Of a DNA stretch of 64,000 nt, positions 51,273-59,035 are shown in pieces. The notes beneath the pieces are model-generated. The model was not told the origin of the DNA and made no database searches. It saw nothing but the letters and a program-made list of their open reading frames with translations. This DNA comes from Sphingomonas sp. S1-29. Lineage in GTDB: Bacteria; Pseudomonadota; Alphaproteobacteria; Sphingomonadales; Sphingomonadaceae. The stretch is from assembly GCF_026167545.1 (NCBI RefSeq), contig NZ_CP110678.1:124001-188000 (forward strand). Reading direction: 5' to 3'. A program made the translations under genes and the position numbers. Each line of letters opens with the position of its first letter. The first letter of the stretch is position 1.

Positions 51273-54236
51273 ATGCGAAATGGCGTTAATGGGTCCGGCT
51301 GCGCGACCGCGCGAATTCGGTTCGCGAGCGTTCTGGCGATCGCGTGCTGCCTCGCGACACCGGCGTTGGCGCAAGAGGCCGCGCCCGCCGTTCCGGACGA
51401 GCCGGCACTTCCCGCGCAGGCCGAAGCCGACAGCGCCGCACCGGTGCAGGATGTCGTCGTCACCGGTTCGCGCATCGTCTCGAGCGGGTTCAACGCCCCA
51501 ACTCCTACGACAGTGATCGGCGACGCACAGATCGAGGCCAACGCCCAGCCCAACATCTTCACCACCGTGTCGCAGCTTCCCTCGCTTCAGGGATCGAGCG
51601 GTACGCAGGTCAACACCTTCAGCACTTCGAGCGGCGCGCAGGGGCTCAGTTCGTTCTCGCTTCGCGGCGTCGGCGCGATCCGTACGCTGACGCTGCTAGA
51701 CGGCCAGCGCGTCGTCGGTGCCAACGTCACCGGTTCGCCCGACGTCAGCCTGTTCCCGCAGCTGCTGATCAAGCGCGTCGACATCGTCAACGGCGGTGCG
51801 TCGGCTTCCTACGGATCCGATGCGGTCGGCGGGGTGGTCAACTTCATCACCGATACCCGCTTCAAGGGCGTCAAGGGCAACGTCCAGGGCAGCATCACCG
51901 ATTATGGCGATGACGAATCGGTCCTGGTCCAGCTCGCGGCGGGCACCAGCTTCATGGAGGATCGCCTCCATTTGGTCGTCAGCACCGAATATGCCGACGA
52001 GGCAGGCGTCGGGCCGGGCGAGTTCGGGATCGACCTCGCCAATGGTCGCGACTGGTACACCCAGCGCACGTTGGTCAATCGCGGCGTGCTCAACGACGGC
52101 TCGCCGCAATATGTGATCCGCGATTTTGCGCAGTCGATCGGCTTCACCAAATATGGTTTGATCACCGCCGGCCCGCTGCAAGGCATCGCCTTCGATCAAT
52201 CGGGCAGCCCGTTCGAGTTCGATTACGGATCGAACGGCGTGCCCTCGGGCAACGCCGCGGGCACCGTCATCGGATGCTTCGCCGGCTTCTGCGAAGGCGG
52301 CGATCTTTCGGGCAACGTCGATGCTGGGCGTTCGCTCAAGTCGGGCATCGAGCGGATGAACAGCTATGGCCGGCTGGGCTTCGATTTCCTGCCCAACAAC
52401 GAGGTCTATCTGTCGCTCAGCGTCAGCCAGGTGAAGACCAACAACCAGCCGATCAACGGCCAGAACCGCCCCAACCTTACAATCCAGTGCGCGAACCCGT
52501 TCGTGCCCGCGTCGGTCAGCGCACAATGCGCGACCGCGGGAATCACCAGCTTCCGCTATGGCACCAGCAACGCGGCACTCGGCAACACCCAGGTATCGAC
52601 CGACCGCCGCCAGTATCGCGGCGTGGTCGGTATCAAGGGTGCGCTGCCGGTGGGCGGCAGCGACTGGAATTACGACATCTATTACCAGCACGGCACGACC
52701 TATGCCGATATCGATGTCGACAACATCCTGCTGTCGAACCGCTTCAACCAGGCGATCGACGCGGTGATGCTGAACGGCGCGATCGTGTGCCGCAGCGCCG
52801 CAGCGCGCGCGAGCGGGTGCCAGCCGCTCAACATCATCGGCGGCAATCCGTCCGAAGCGGCGCTGCGCTATGTCCAGCCCGAACAGGGGCCCTATCAGCG
52901 GACGCGACTGTCGCAGGACGTGATCGGGGTGAACTTCTCGGGCTCGCCGGTCGATCTTTGGGCAGGGCCGTTGTCGGTCGCGTTCGGTGCCGAGTTCCGC
53001 CACGAATTCTACCGCGTCGAAGCCGATCCCTATGGCGCGGGCATCACCAATACGCCCAACAATGCCGACTATCCCTTCGATCCGGTGCTGATCGCCGACG
53101 GTAACAACTGGTATGCGGGCAACTACAAGAACGGCAACGGCGCCTATGGCGTCAAGGAAGCCTATCTCGAGCTCGACCTTCCCGTCATCAATTCGGAAGC
53201 GATGGGGCGTGCGAACATCAACGGCGCGGCGCGCATTACCGATTACTCGACCTCGGGTACGGTGTGGACGTGGAAGATCGGCGGCACCTGGGATCTGCCG
53301 ATCGACGGGCTGCGCATCCGCGGCGTGACCTCGCGCGACGTGCGCGCGCCCAATCTGTCCGAGCTGTTCGCGGCGCCGGTCACGACGACGCTGCCCAATT
53401 TCTTCGATCCGTTCCAGAACCGCAATATCCTGGCGCTGCAGAACTCGATCGGGAACACCGAGCTGCGGCCCGAAATCGCACGCAATACCAATTTGGGCAT
53501 CGCGCTGTCGGGCGCCTCCTGGCTGCCGGGGTTCAGCGTCTCGGTCGATTATTATTCGATCAAGATCGACGACGTCATTTCGAGCATCGGCGCCGGCCAG
53601 ATCGTCGATCTGTGCTTCCAGGGGCTGGTTCCCGAGACGTGCAGCGCATTCAACCTGAATAACACCAACGGCCCGAACTTCATCAACGTCCAGGCGTTCA
53701 ACCTGGCGTCGATCGAAACCAGCGGCTTCGATATCGAGGCCGGCTACCGCTGGGTGCAGCCGCTCGGCTTGCCGGGCAGCTTCTCGGTTCGCGCGCTGGC
53801 AACCCATGTGCGCGAGTTCATCACCGATACCGGTCTGCCCAACACCGTGCCTGCCGACAGCGCAGGCGTGAACCTGGGCAACACCCCCGATTGGAAGTGG
53901 TTGGCGACGCAAAGCTACGAGAACGACAATTTCTCGCTGCTGGTGCAGGAACGCTGGTTCAGCGACGGCAAGATCGGTGCGAACTATGTCGTGTGCGAAG
54001 CGGGCTCGTGCCCGGTATCGACCTCGAACGCCCCGACGATCGATCAAAATTTCGTCCCCGGCGCCTTCTATCTCGACATCGGCGGCACGCTGAACGTGAC
54101 CGAGGACGTCACCGCCTATTTCAAGGTCGACAATCTGCTCAACCGCGATCCGGCGCTGTCGCCGTTCTTCTCGAACCCTGCGCTGTATGACATGCTTGGC
54201 CGCACCTTCCGCCTGGGGATGCGCTTCAAGATGTAA
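51273..54236 (+). CDS. TonB-dependent outer-membrane receptor
   Basis: A 987-residue receptor. Signal peptide to about LATPALAQE, TonB-box region AAPVQDVVVTGSRI, plug domain with LRGVGAIRTLTLLDGQRV and VNGGASASYGSDAVGGVVNF, and a 22-strand-type barrel ending in FRLGMRFKM with C-terminal aromatic/Lys-Met. The length and the alternating aromatic segments are typical of sphingomonad sugar or oligosaccharide receptors. Start ATG 51273 follows GGAG by 8 bp. It is divergent from the FCD regulator and has its own operator and terminator. It should carry the cluster's substrate across the outer membrane. Confidence 0.9.
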   Translation: MRNGVNGSGCATARIRFASVLAIACCLATPALAQEAAPAVPDEPALPAQAEADSAAPVQDVVVTGSRIVSSGFNAPTPTTVIGDAQIEANAQPNIFTTVSQLPSLQGSSGTQVNTFSTSSGAQGLSSFSLRGVGAIRTLTLLDGQRVVGANVTGSPDVSLFPQLLIKRVDIVNGGASASYGSDAVGGVVNFITDTRFKGVKGNVQGSITDYGDDESVLVQLAAGTSFMEDRLHLVVSTEYADEAGVGPGEFGIDLANGRDWYTQRTLVNRGVLNDGSPQYVIRDFAQSIGFTKYGLITAGPLQGIAFDQSGSPFEFDYGSNGVPSGNAAGTVIGCFAGFCEGGDLSGNVDAGRSLKSGIERMNSYGRLGFDFLPNNEVYLSLSVSQVKTNNQPINGQNRPNLTIQCANPFVPASVSAQCATAGITSFRYGTSNAALGNTQVSTDRRQYRGVVGIKGALPVGGSDWNYDIYYQHGTTYADIDVDNILLSNRFNQAIDAVMLNGAIVCRSAAARASGCQPLNIIGGNPSEAALRYVQPEQGPYQRTRLSQDVIGVNFSGSPVDLWAGPLSVAFGAEFRHEFYRVEADPYGAGITNTPNNADYPFDPVLIADGNNWYAGNYKNGNGAYGVKEAYLELDLPVINSEAMGRANINGAARITDYSTSGTVWTWKIGGTWDLPIDGLRIRGVTSRDVRAPNLSELFAAPVTTTLPNFFDPFQNRNILALQNSIGNTELRPEIARNTNLGIALSGASWLPGFSVSVDYYSIKIDDVISSIGAGQIVDLCFQGLVPETCSAFNLNNTNGPNFINVQAFNLASIETSGFDIEAGYRWVQPLGLPGSFSVRALATHVREFITDTGLPNTVPADSAGVNLGNTPDWKWLATQSYENDNFSLLVQERWFSDGKIGANYVVCEAGSCPVSTSNAPTIDQNFVPGAFYLDIGGTLNVTEDVTAYFKVDNLLNRDPALSPFFSNPALYDMLGRTFRLGMRFKM

Positions 54237-54286
54237 GCCGGTCGATCGGGTGATCGGCCGCCAGTCGACGTCCGCCGATCGCAAGG

Positions 54287-54312
54287 AACCGCGCCCCGTG
54301 GCGCGGTTTTTT
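54287..54312 (+). terminator. Rho-independent terminator of the TonB receptor gene
   Basis: Perfect 9-bp stem AACCGCGCC / GGCGCGGTT with a 4-nt loop, ending in a run of six T (54307-54312), 50 bp after the receptor stop. Confidence 0.9.
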
Positions 54313-54441
54313 GTGTCCGGGGACGATCGATGCCGCGGCGGTTTCGCCGATCAGCAGCAGCGAGCGATGATCGCCGTCGATCGTGTTGGGCAGGAACCCC
54401 AGCGCCGTCGGCGGTCCGTGCTGCTTCGTTCGCGGGGCGGT

Positions 54442-55017
54442 TCAGGCGCCCGCGGTGCCCAGGTTGAACAGCCGGTCGAGCCATTCCCTGCGGGTTTCGG
54501 CTTCGCCTTCGACATTGCCGATCAGCGTGTGCTCGACCGGGTCGATCCCCACCAGCTTGAGGATGTTGCGCTCGAAGCTCTTCACGCTGTGCGCGGCATA
54601 GTAGAAGCGATAGAAGAACGCCGGCATCCCCATCGTCACCACCAGCCGCGCCGATCGTCCCGTCAGCAGCGGGCGCGGTATCGTCCCTTCCGCCAGCGCA
54701 AATCCCGGGCGGGCCACCTGCTCCAGAAATGCCTTGAGCAGGGCGGGCACATCGCCCAGCCACAGCGGATAGAGGATGACGAGGTGCTCGGCGCGGCGGA
54801 TCGCTTCCTGCGCCGCGGCGATGTCGGGGGGCGGGGTGCCGTCGGTCCACTCGGCGCGCGAGCGCAGGAACGGGATGTCGATGGTCGCGAGTTCGAGCCG
54901 CTCTATCTTGTGCCCGCTGTCGCTTGCGCCCGCGGCATAGGCATCGGCCAGCGCATGGACATAGCGGCCGCGATCGGCATCGGGATGGCCATCGATGATC
55001 AGGATGTTCTTGCTCAT
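54442..55017 (-). CDS. NAD(P)H-dependent oxidoreductase, flavodoxin-like fold
   Basis: A 191-residue flavodoxin_2 protein (NQO1/KefF/MdaB group). Phosphate-binding start MSKNILIIDGHPDADRGRYV and the FMN/FAD block EHLVILYPLWLGDVPALLKA followed by FLEQVARPGFA. It reduces quinones or electrophiles with two electrons in the cytoplasm. Transcribed alone, divergent from the universal stress protein gene. A second relative lies at 61890. Confidence 0.87.
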   Translation of the reverse strand: MSKNILIIDGHPDADRGRYVHALADAYAAGASDSGHKIERLELATIDIPFLRSRAEWTDGTPPPDIAAAQEAIRRAEHLVILYPLWLGDVPALLKAFLEQVARPGFALAEGTIPRPLLTGRSARLVVTMGMPAFFYRFYYAAHSVKSFERNILKLVGIDPVEHTLIGNVEGEAETRREWLDRLFNLGTAGA

Positions 55018-55195
55018 CGCACGATTGTGCCAGCCCCAGGCGGCCGCCAAAATACGTAGCTGTCCCAAGGGCCAAAGCCGCGAGTTGCCGACGCCCGACC
55101 CGGTGTTCAATCGCCCGTGCGCCTCCGTAACATCCACAATGTCGAAGCCGTCCGCCTGCCGATAGCCTCGCGATCATTCGATTGAGGAGGCGACC

Positions 55196-55999
55196 ATGAA
55201 GAACGTGCTGGTGCTCTTGCATGACGATCCCGGCCAGGAGGCGCGGTTCCAGACCGCGCTCGACGTCGCCCGCGCGTTGGACGGGCATCTGACCTGCATC
55301 GATGTCGCGGTCGCCCCGATCTTCGTCGGCGACTATGCCGATATGGGCGGCACCGCGTTGCTGATGGCCGACGAACAGCAGCGCGAAAGCGCCAACCGGA
55401 CGCGGATGGAGGCGCGGCTGCGCGTCGAGGACGTCCCCTATACCTGGCGCGATGCGCGCGGGTTCCTCGGCCAGTGCGTGCGCGACGCCGCGGTGATGAC
55501 CGACCTGATCGTGCTCAACCGCGAACTCGACGATATCCTCTACCCCGACATGCTCGAACTGGTGGGCGAGGTGCTGATCAAGACCGGCAAGCCGATCCTG
55601 GCGGTGCCCGCGACCGCCAAGCGCTTCGATGCGTTCGGCAGCGCCCTGCTCGCCTGGGACGGTTCGCCGCAATCGGAGGCGGCGCTGCGTGCGGCGATCC
55701 CGCTGCTCCAGCATAGCCGCATGGTGACGATCCTCGAGATCGACGACGGCTCGCTCAAGCTGCCGGCGATGGAGGCGGCGACCTATTTGTCGCGGCACGA
55801 CATCAAATCGATGATCCGCCGCCATTCGTCGCTGATCGATCTGCCGAGCACGCTGATCCTGGCCACCGCGGCCGAGCTCGGCGTCGCCTATGTCGTCATG
55901 GGCGGCTTCGGGCATAGCCGCTTTATCGAGGCGACCTTTGGCGGGGTGACCCGGCGGATGCTCAAGGAATCGCCGGTGCCGATCTTCCTGGCGCATTGA
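55196..55999 (+). CDS. Tandem universal stress protein (UspA family)
   Basis: A 267-residue protein with two Usp domains. The first opens with MKNVLVLLHDDPGQEAR; the second with FGSALLAWDGSPQSEAALRA and closes with MGGFGHSRFIEATFGGVTR, the ATP-loop G-x2-G-x9-G type. GAGGAGG lies 6 bases before the ATG. It overlaps the pseudo-receiver gene by 4 bp (TTGA), so the two are cotranslated. The 12-mer GATAGCCTCGCG 24 bp upstream is shared with the 61.8 kb leader region. Confidence 0.87.
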   Translation: MKNVLVLLHDDPGQEARFQTALDVARALDGHLTCIDVAVAPIFVGDYADMGGTALLMADEQQRESANRTRMEARLRVEDVPYTWRDARGFLGQCVRDAAVMTDLIVLNRELDDILYPDMLELVGEVLIKTGKPILAVPATAKRFDAFGSALLAWDGSPQSEAALRAAIPLLQHSRMVTILEIDDGSLKLPAMEAATYLSRHDIKSMIRRHSSLIDLPSTLILATAAELGVAYVVMGGFGHSRFIEATFGGVTRRMLKESPVPIFLAH

Positions 56000-56397
56000 A
56001 ACCCCCGGTATCGGCAAATCCCGCCGGCTGGAGCGCGACGGCGACCGGCGCCCCCCGCGCGGTGATCGTCGAGCCCGAAGACAGCGTTCGGCGCAGCCTG
56101 CAGCTCATGCTGCAGGGACTGCGCTTTGCGGTGCGTTCGTTCGGCGGCGTCGCGCTTGCCAACGCCTATGCGCGCGACGCGCACGTCCTGCTGCTTGCCG
56201 AGGGCGTCTTCGACATCGGCGGCCGCGCGCTATTGTCGGTGCTGCGCGAGTCGCAATGGCAGGGCAGGGCGATATTGGTCGCCGGATCGCCACGCACCGC
56301 GCTTGCCGAGTCGGCGGACAGCGCAGGGTTCGCCGCGGTGCTCGCCAAGCCGGTCGGCCGCCTCGACCTCCTCAGCGCGCTGGCGAAGCGATTCTAG
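55996..56397 (+). CDS. Degenerate single-domain receiver protein (FixT-like in context)
   Basis: A 133-residue protein with a TTG start inside the stop of the Usp gene. It has the receiver fold (RAVIVEPEDSVRRSLQLMLQ ... AGFAAVLAKPVGRLDLLSAL) and the conserved Lys of the fifth strand. The Asp that accepts phosphate is Ala in HVLLLAEGVFD, the acidic pair is Glu-Pro, and the Thr switch is Ala (LVAGSP). It cannot be phosphorylated normally. Because it precedes fixL, an antikinase like FixT is the best guess; unlike the iron-sulfur FixT of Caulobacter it has no cysteine. Confidence 0.75.
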   Translation: MKPPVSANPAGWSATATGAPRAVIVEPEDSVRRSLQLMLQGLRFAVRSFGGVALANAYARDAHVLLLAEGVFDIGGRALLSVLRESQWQGRAILVAGSPRTALAESADSAGFAAVLAKPVGRLDLLSALAKRF

Positions 56398-56569
56398 CTC
56401 GCAGGCTTCGACGACCGGTCCCCCAGGGCGAAGCAGCCACGGTCGGGTCGAATGGCCAGGCGCCGATCTCGCTTAAAAGATCGCTTTCTGATAATAACAT
56501 AGCTGCGCTACCGTCACCGTGGCAATCCGGCGCTCGGGGCGTGAGCCGACACAAGTCCTCTAAAGCGGG

Positions 56570-58402
56570 ATGGAGCGCATTCGTATAGCTGCCCTGCAAC
56601 CGCGCCTGTCGGGCTATGCCGTCGCCGTCGGGGCGATCGGCGTGGCGGTGCTGGTGCATTTTGTCGCGATCCGTTGGGTGCCGGGCGCCTCCCCCTATCT
56701 GCCGTGTATCGTCGCGGTGCTGTTCACCGGCGTATTCAGCGGCGTCGCGCCCGCATTGCTGGCGACCGCGCTCAGCGTGGTGGTGGCGATGGCGGTCGGC
56801 TGGGATCCGGGTGGCGCGGGCGTGGCGGGGGTCATCCCCTTCCTGCTCGCCGCTGCGGGGGTCATCTGGATTTCGCAGCGAATCGCGCGCCGGACGATCC
56901 AGGCCGACGAACTTGCCGACGAACTCAATCTGATGATCGAGGGTGCGAGCGGCTATGCGATGTATATGCTCGATCCGGCTGGGCGGGTGTCGATCTGGAA
57001 CGAAGGCGCGCGCAGGCTCAAGGGCTGGCAGGCGAGCGAGGTCGTTGGACGGCATTGTTCGATTTTCTATTCGGCGCAGGCCGCGGCGGCGGGCAAGCCG
57101 CAGGCCGACCTCGAACGCGCGCGGACGATGGGCAAGGTCGACGAGGAGGATTGGCGGGTCCGTCAGGACGGCTCAGAATTCCTGGCGCACGTGCTCCTCA
57201 CCCCGCTGTACGACAAGGCCAATCGACTGCGCGGCTATGGCACCGTGATCCGCGACGTGACCGAACAGCGCGCGGGCGAGCACCAGGCGAGCGCCAGCGC
57301 CAACCATCTGCGCTCGATCCTGTCGACCGTGCCCGATGCGATGATCGTCATCAATCGAGCGGGCGATATCCTGTCGTTCAGCGCCGCCGCCGAGCGGCTG
57401 TTCGGTTATGCCGAAAGCGAGGTGGCGGGCACGAATATCAAGCTGCTGATGCCCACCCCCGATCGCGAGCGCCATGACGGCTATCTCGAACGCTATATGC
57501 GCACCGGCGAGCGTCGGATCATCGGCACCGGGCGCACGGTGATCGGGCTGCGGCGCGACGGCACCACCTTCCCGATGGAATTGGCGGTGGGCGAGGCGGT
57601 GACCGATGGCGAGCGCGTCTTTACCGGCTTCATCCGCGACCTGACCGAAAAGCAGCAGATGGAGGAACGTGTCGAGGAATTGCGATCGAGCCTGGTCCAT
57701 GCCGCGCGCGTCAGCGCGATGGGCACGATGGCCTCGACGCTGGCGCACGAGCTCAACCAGCCGATCACCGCGGTGGTCAATTACATGCGCGGCATCCGCA
57801 ACCTGACGCGCGAGGGCGATCCCGATGACCGCCAGATGATCGAGGATGCGATCGAGGACGCCTCGCGCGAGGCGCTGCGCGCGGGCGACATCGTCCGTCG
57901 GCTGCGCGAATTCGTCGCGCGCGGTGAGGTCGAAAAGAGCGTCGAGGAATTGCCGCGGCTGATCGAGGAGGCTTCGAACCTGGCGCTGATCGGCGCGCGC
58001 GAAAGGGGTGTGACCGCGACGTTCGCGCATGACCCGCGCGCGACTTGCGTGCTGGTCGACAAGGTGCAGATCCAGCAGGTACTCATCAACCTGATGCGCA
58101 ACGCGATCGAGGCGATGTCCGACGCGCCGGTCCGCCAATTGGCGGTTTCGACGCATGTCGATGCGCCGGGGTTCGTCCGCCTGACGGTGGCCGATACCGG
58201 CTCCGGCATCGCGCCCGCGGTTGCAGAAAGCTTGTTCCGCGCGTTCAACAGCACCAAGGCGGGGGGGATGGGGCTCGGCCTTTCGATCTGCCGGACGATC
58301 GTCGAGGCAAATGGCGGCCGGATCTGGATGGAGCAGCGCGAAGGCGGCGGCACCGCGTTCCACTTCACGGTGGTGCAGTTCGAAAAGGAAGCGGTGGAAT
58401 GA
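56570..58402 (+). CDS. fixL: Oxygen-sensing histidine kinase FixL (heme PAS)
   Basis: A 610-residue membrane kinase: N-terminal DUF4118-like four-helix membrane part (to ~100), PAS 1 (~120-235), PAS 2 (~245-365), then HisKA and HATPase_c. PAS 2 is the FixL heme type: His302 in [15 protein letters not shown] matches the proximal heme ligand of Bradyrhizobium FixL, and Arg322, 20 residues on in [12 protein letters not shown], matches its oxygen-sensing Arg. Phospho-acceptor His393 lies in [13 protein letters not shown]; the ATP site has [10 protein letters not shown] and [11 protein letters not shown]. Its stop overlaps the fixJ start. Confidence 0.92.
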   Translation: MERIRIAALQPRLSGYAVAVGAIGVAVLVHFVAIRWVPGASPYLPCIVAVLFTGVFSGVAPALLATALSVVVAMAVGWDPGGAGVAGVIPFLLAAAGVIWISQRIARRTIQADELADELNLMIEGASGYAMYMLDPAGRVSIWNEGARRLKGWQASEVVGRHCSIFYSAQAAAAGKPQADLERARTMGKVDEEDWRVRQDGSEFLAHVLLTPLYDKANRLRGYGTVIRDVTEQRAGEHQASASANHLRSILSTVPDAMIVINRAGDILSFSAAAERLFGYAESEVAGTNIKLLMPTPDRERHDGYLERYMRTGERRIIGTGRTVIGLRRDGTTFPMELAVGEAVTDGERVFTGFIRDLTEKQQMEERVEELRSSLVHAARVSAMGTMASTLAHELNQPITAVVNYMRGIRNLTREGDPDDRQMIEDAIEDASREALRAGDIVRRLREFVARGEVEKSVEELPRLIEEASNLALIGARERGVTATFAHDPRATCVLVDKVQIQQVLINLMRNAIEAMSDAPVRQLAVSTHVDAPGFVRLTVADTGSGIAPAVAESLFRAFNSTKAGGMGLGLSICRTIVEANGGRIWMEQREGGGTAFHFTVVQFEKEAVE

Positions 58403-59022
58403 GCGATCGGCGGCTGGTGCATGTGATTGATGACGAGGATGGCGTTCGGCGGTCGGCGAGCTTCATGCTCAAGACGTCGGGATTCGCCACGCGCACCTGG
58501 GAATCGGGGGTCGCGTTCCTCAAGGAAGCACGCCACGCCGAGCCGGGTTGCATCCTGCTCGACATCCGGATGCCCGAGATGGACGGGCTCGAAGTCCAGC
58601 AGGCGCTCAAGGATCGCGGTATCGCGATGCCGGTGATCGTGCTGACCGGCCATGGCGACGTCACGATCGCGGTGCGCGCGATGAAGGCGGGCGCCGTCGA
58701 TTTCATCGAAAAGCCCTTCGACAGCGACGTGCTGCTCGGCGCGATCGCGCGCGCCTTCGACCGCATCGACACCGCAGCGAATGTGCTGGTGCGCGCCGCC
58801 GAAGCCGATGTCGCGCTGGGCGCGCTCACCGCGCGCGAGCGCGAGGTGCTCGACGGCCTGGCGCAGGGCTATCCCAACAAGACGATCGCCTATGACCTTG
58901 GCATATCGGCGCGCACCGTCGAGGTGCACCGCGCCAACGTCATGGCCAAGCTCGGCGCGCGCAGCCTGTCCGACGCGCTGCGGATCGCCTTCGCCGCTGG
59001 CCTTGGGAAGACCCACGGCTGA
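58399..59022 (+). CDS. fixJ: Response regulator FixJ
   Basis: A 207-residue regulator. The receiver has the acidic pair in [13 protein letters not shown], phospho-acceptor Asp55 in [13 protein letters not shown], the Thr switch in VLTGHGDVT and the Lys in FIEKPF. The C-terminal LuxR/GerE helix-turn-helix is [20 protein letters not shown] and [19 protein letters not shown]. It is coupled by ATGA overlap to fixL. It should activate low-oxygen genes, for example a fixK-type regulator; the Crp/Fnr gene at 11.3 kb is a candidate target by family only. Confidence 0.93.
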   Translation: MSDRRLVHVIDDEDGVRRSASFMLKTSGFATRTWESGVAFLKEARHAEPGCILLDIRMPEMDGLEVQQALKDRGIAMPVIVLTGHGDVTIAVRAMKAGAVDFIEKPFDSDVLLGAIARAFDRIDTAANVLVRAAEADVALGALTAREREVLDGLAQGYPNKTIAYDLGISARTVEVHRANVMAKLGARSLSDALRIAFAAGLGKTHG

Positions 59023-59035
59023 ACGCGCGCGCGGG

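Noticed and set aside
41458..54236. Possible polyethylene-glycol degradation cluster (GMC, ALDH, permease, TonB receptor)
   Set aside because: The order, the Tat small subunit, cytochrome and FCD regulator differ from the peg operon (AraC regulator, acyl-CoA ligase), so the label is not supported.
51696..54284. Minus-strand open frame of 862 codons opposite the TonB receptor
   Set aside because: Antisense shadow with no domain; the receptor has signal peptide, plug and barrel features.
54285..54308. GGAAC-N16-GTT, an EcfG-like match after the TonB receptor
   Set aside because: It coincides with the terminator stem and no plus-strand gene follows, so it is chance.
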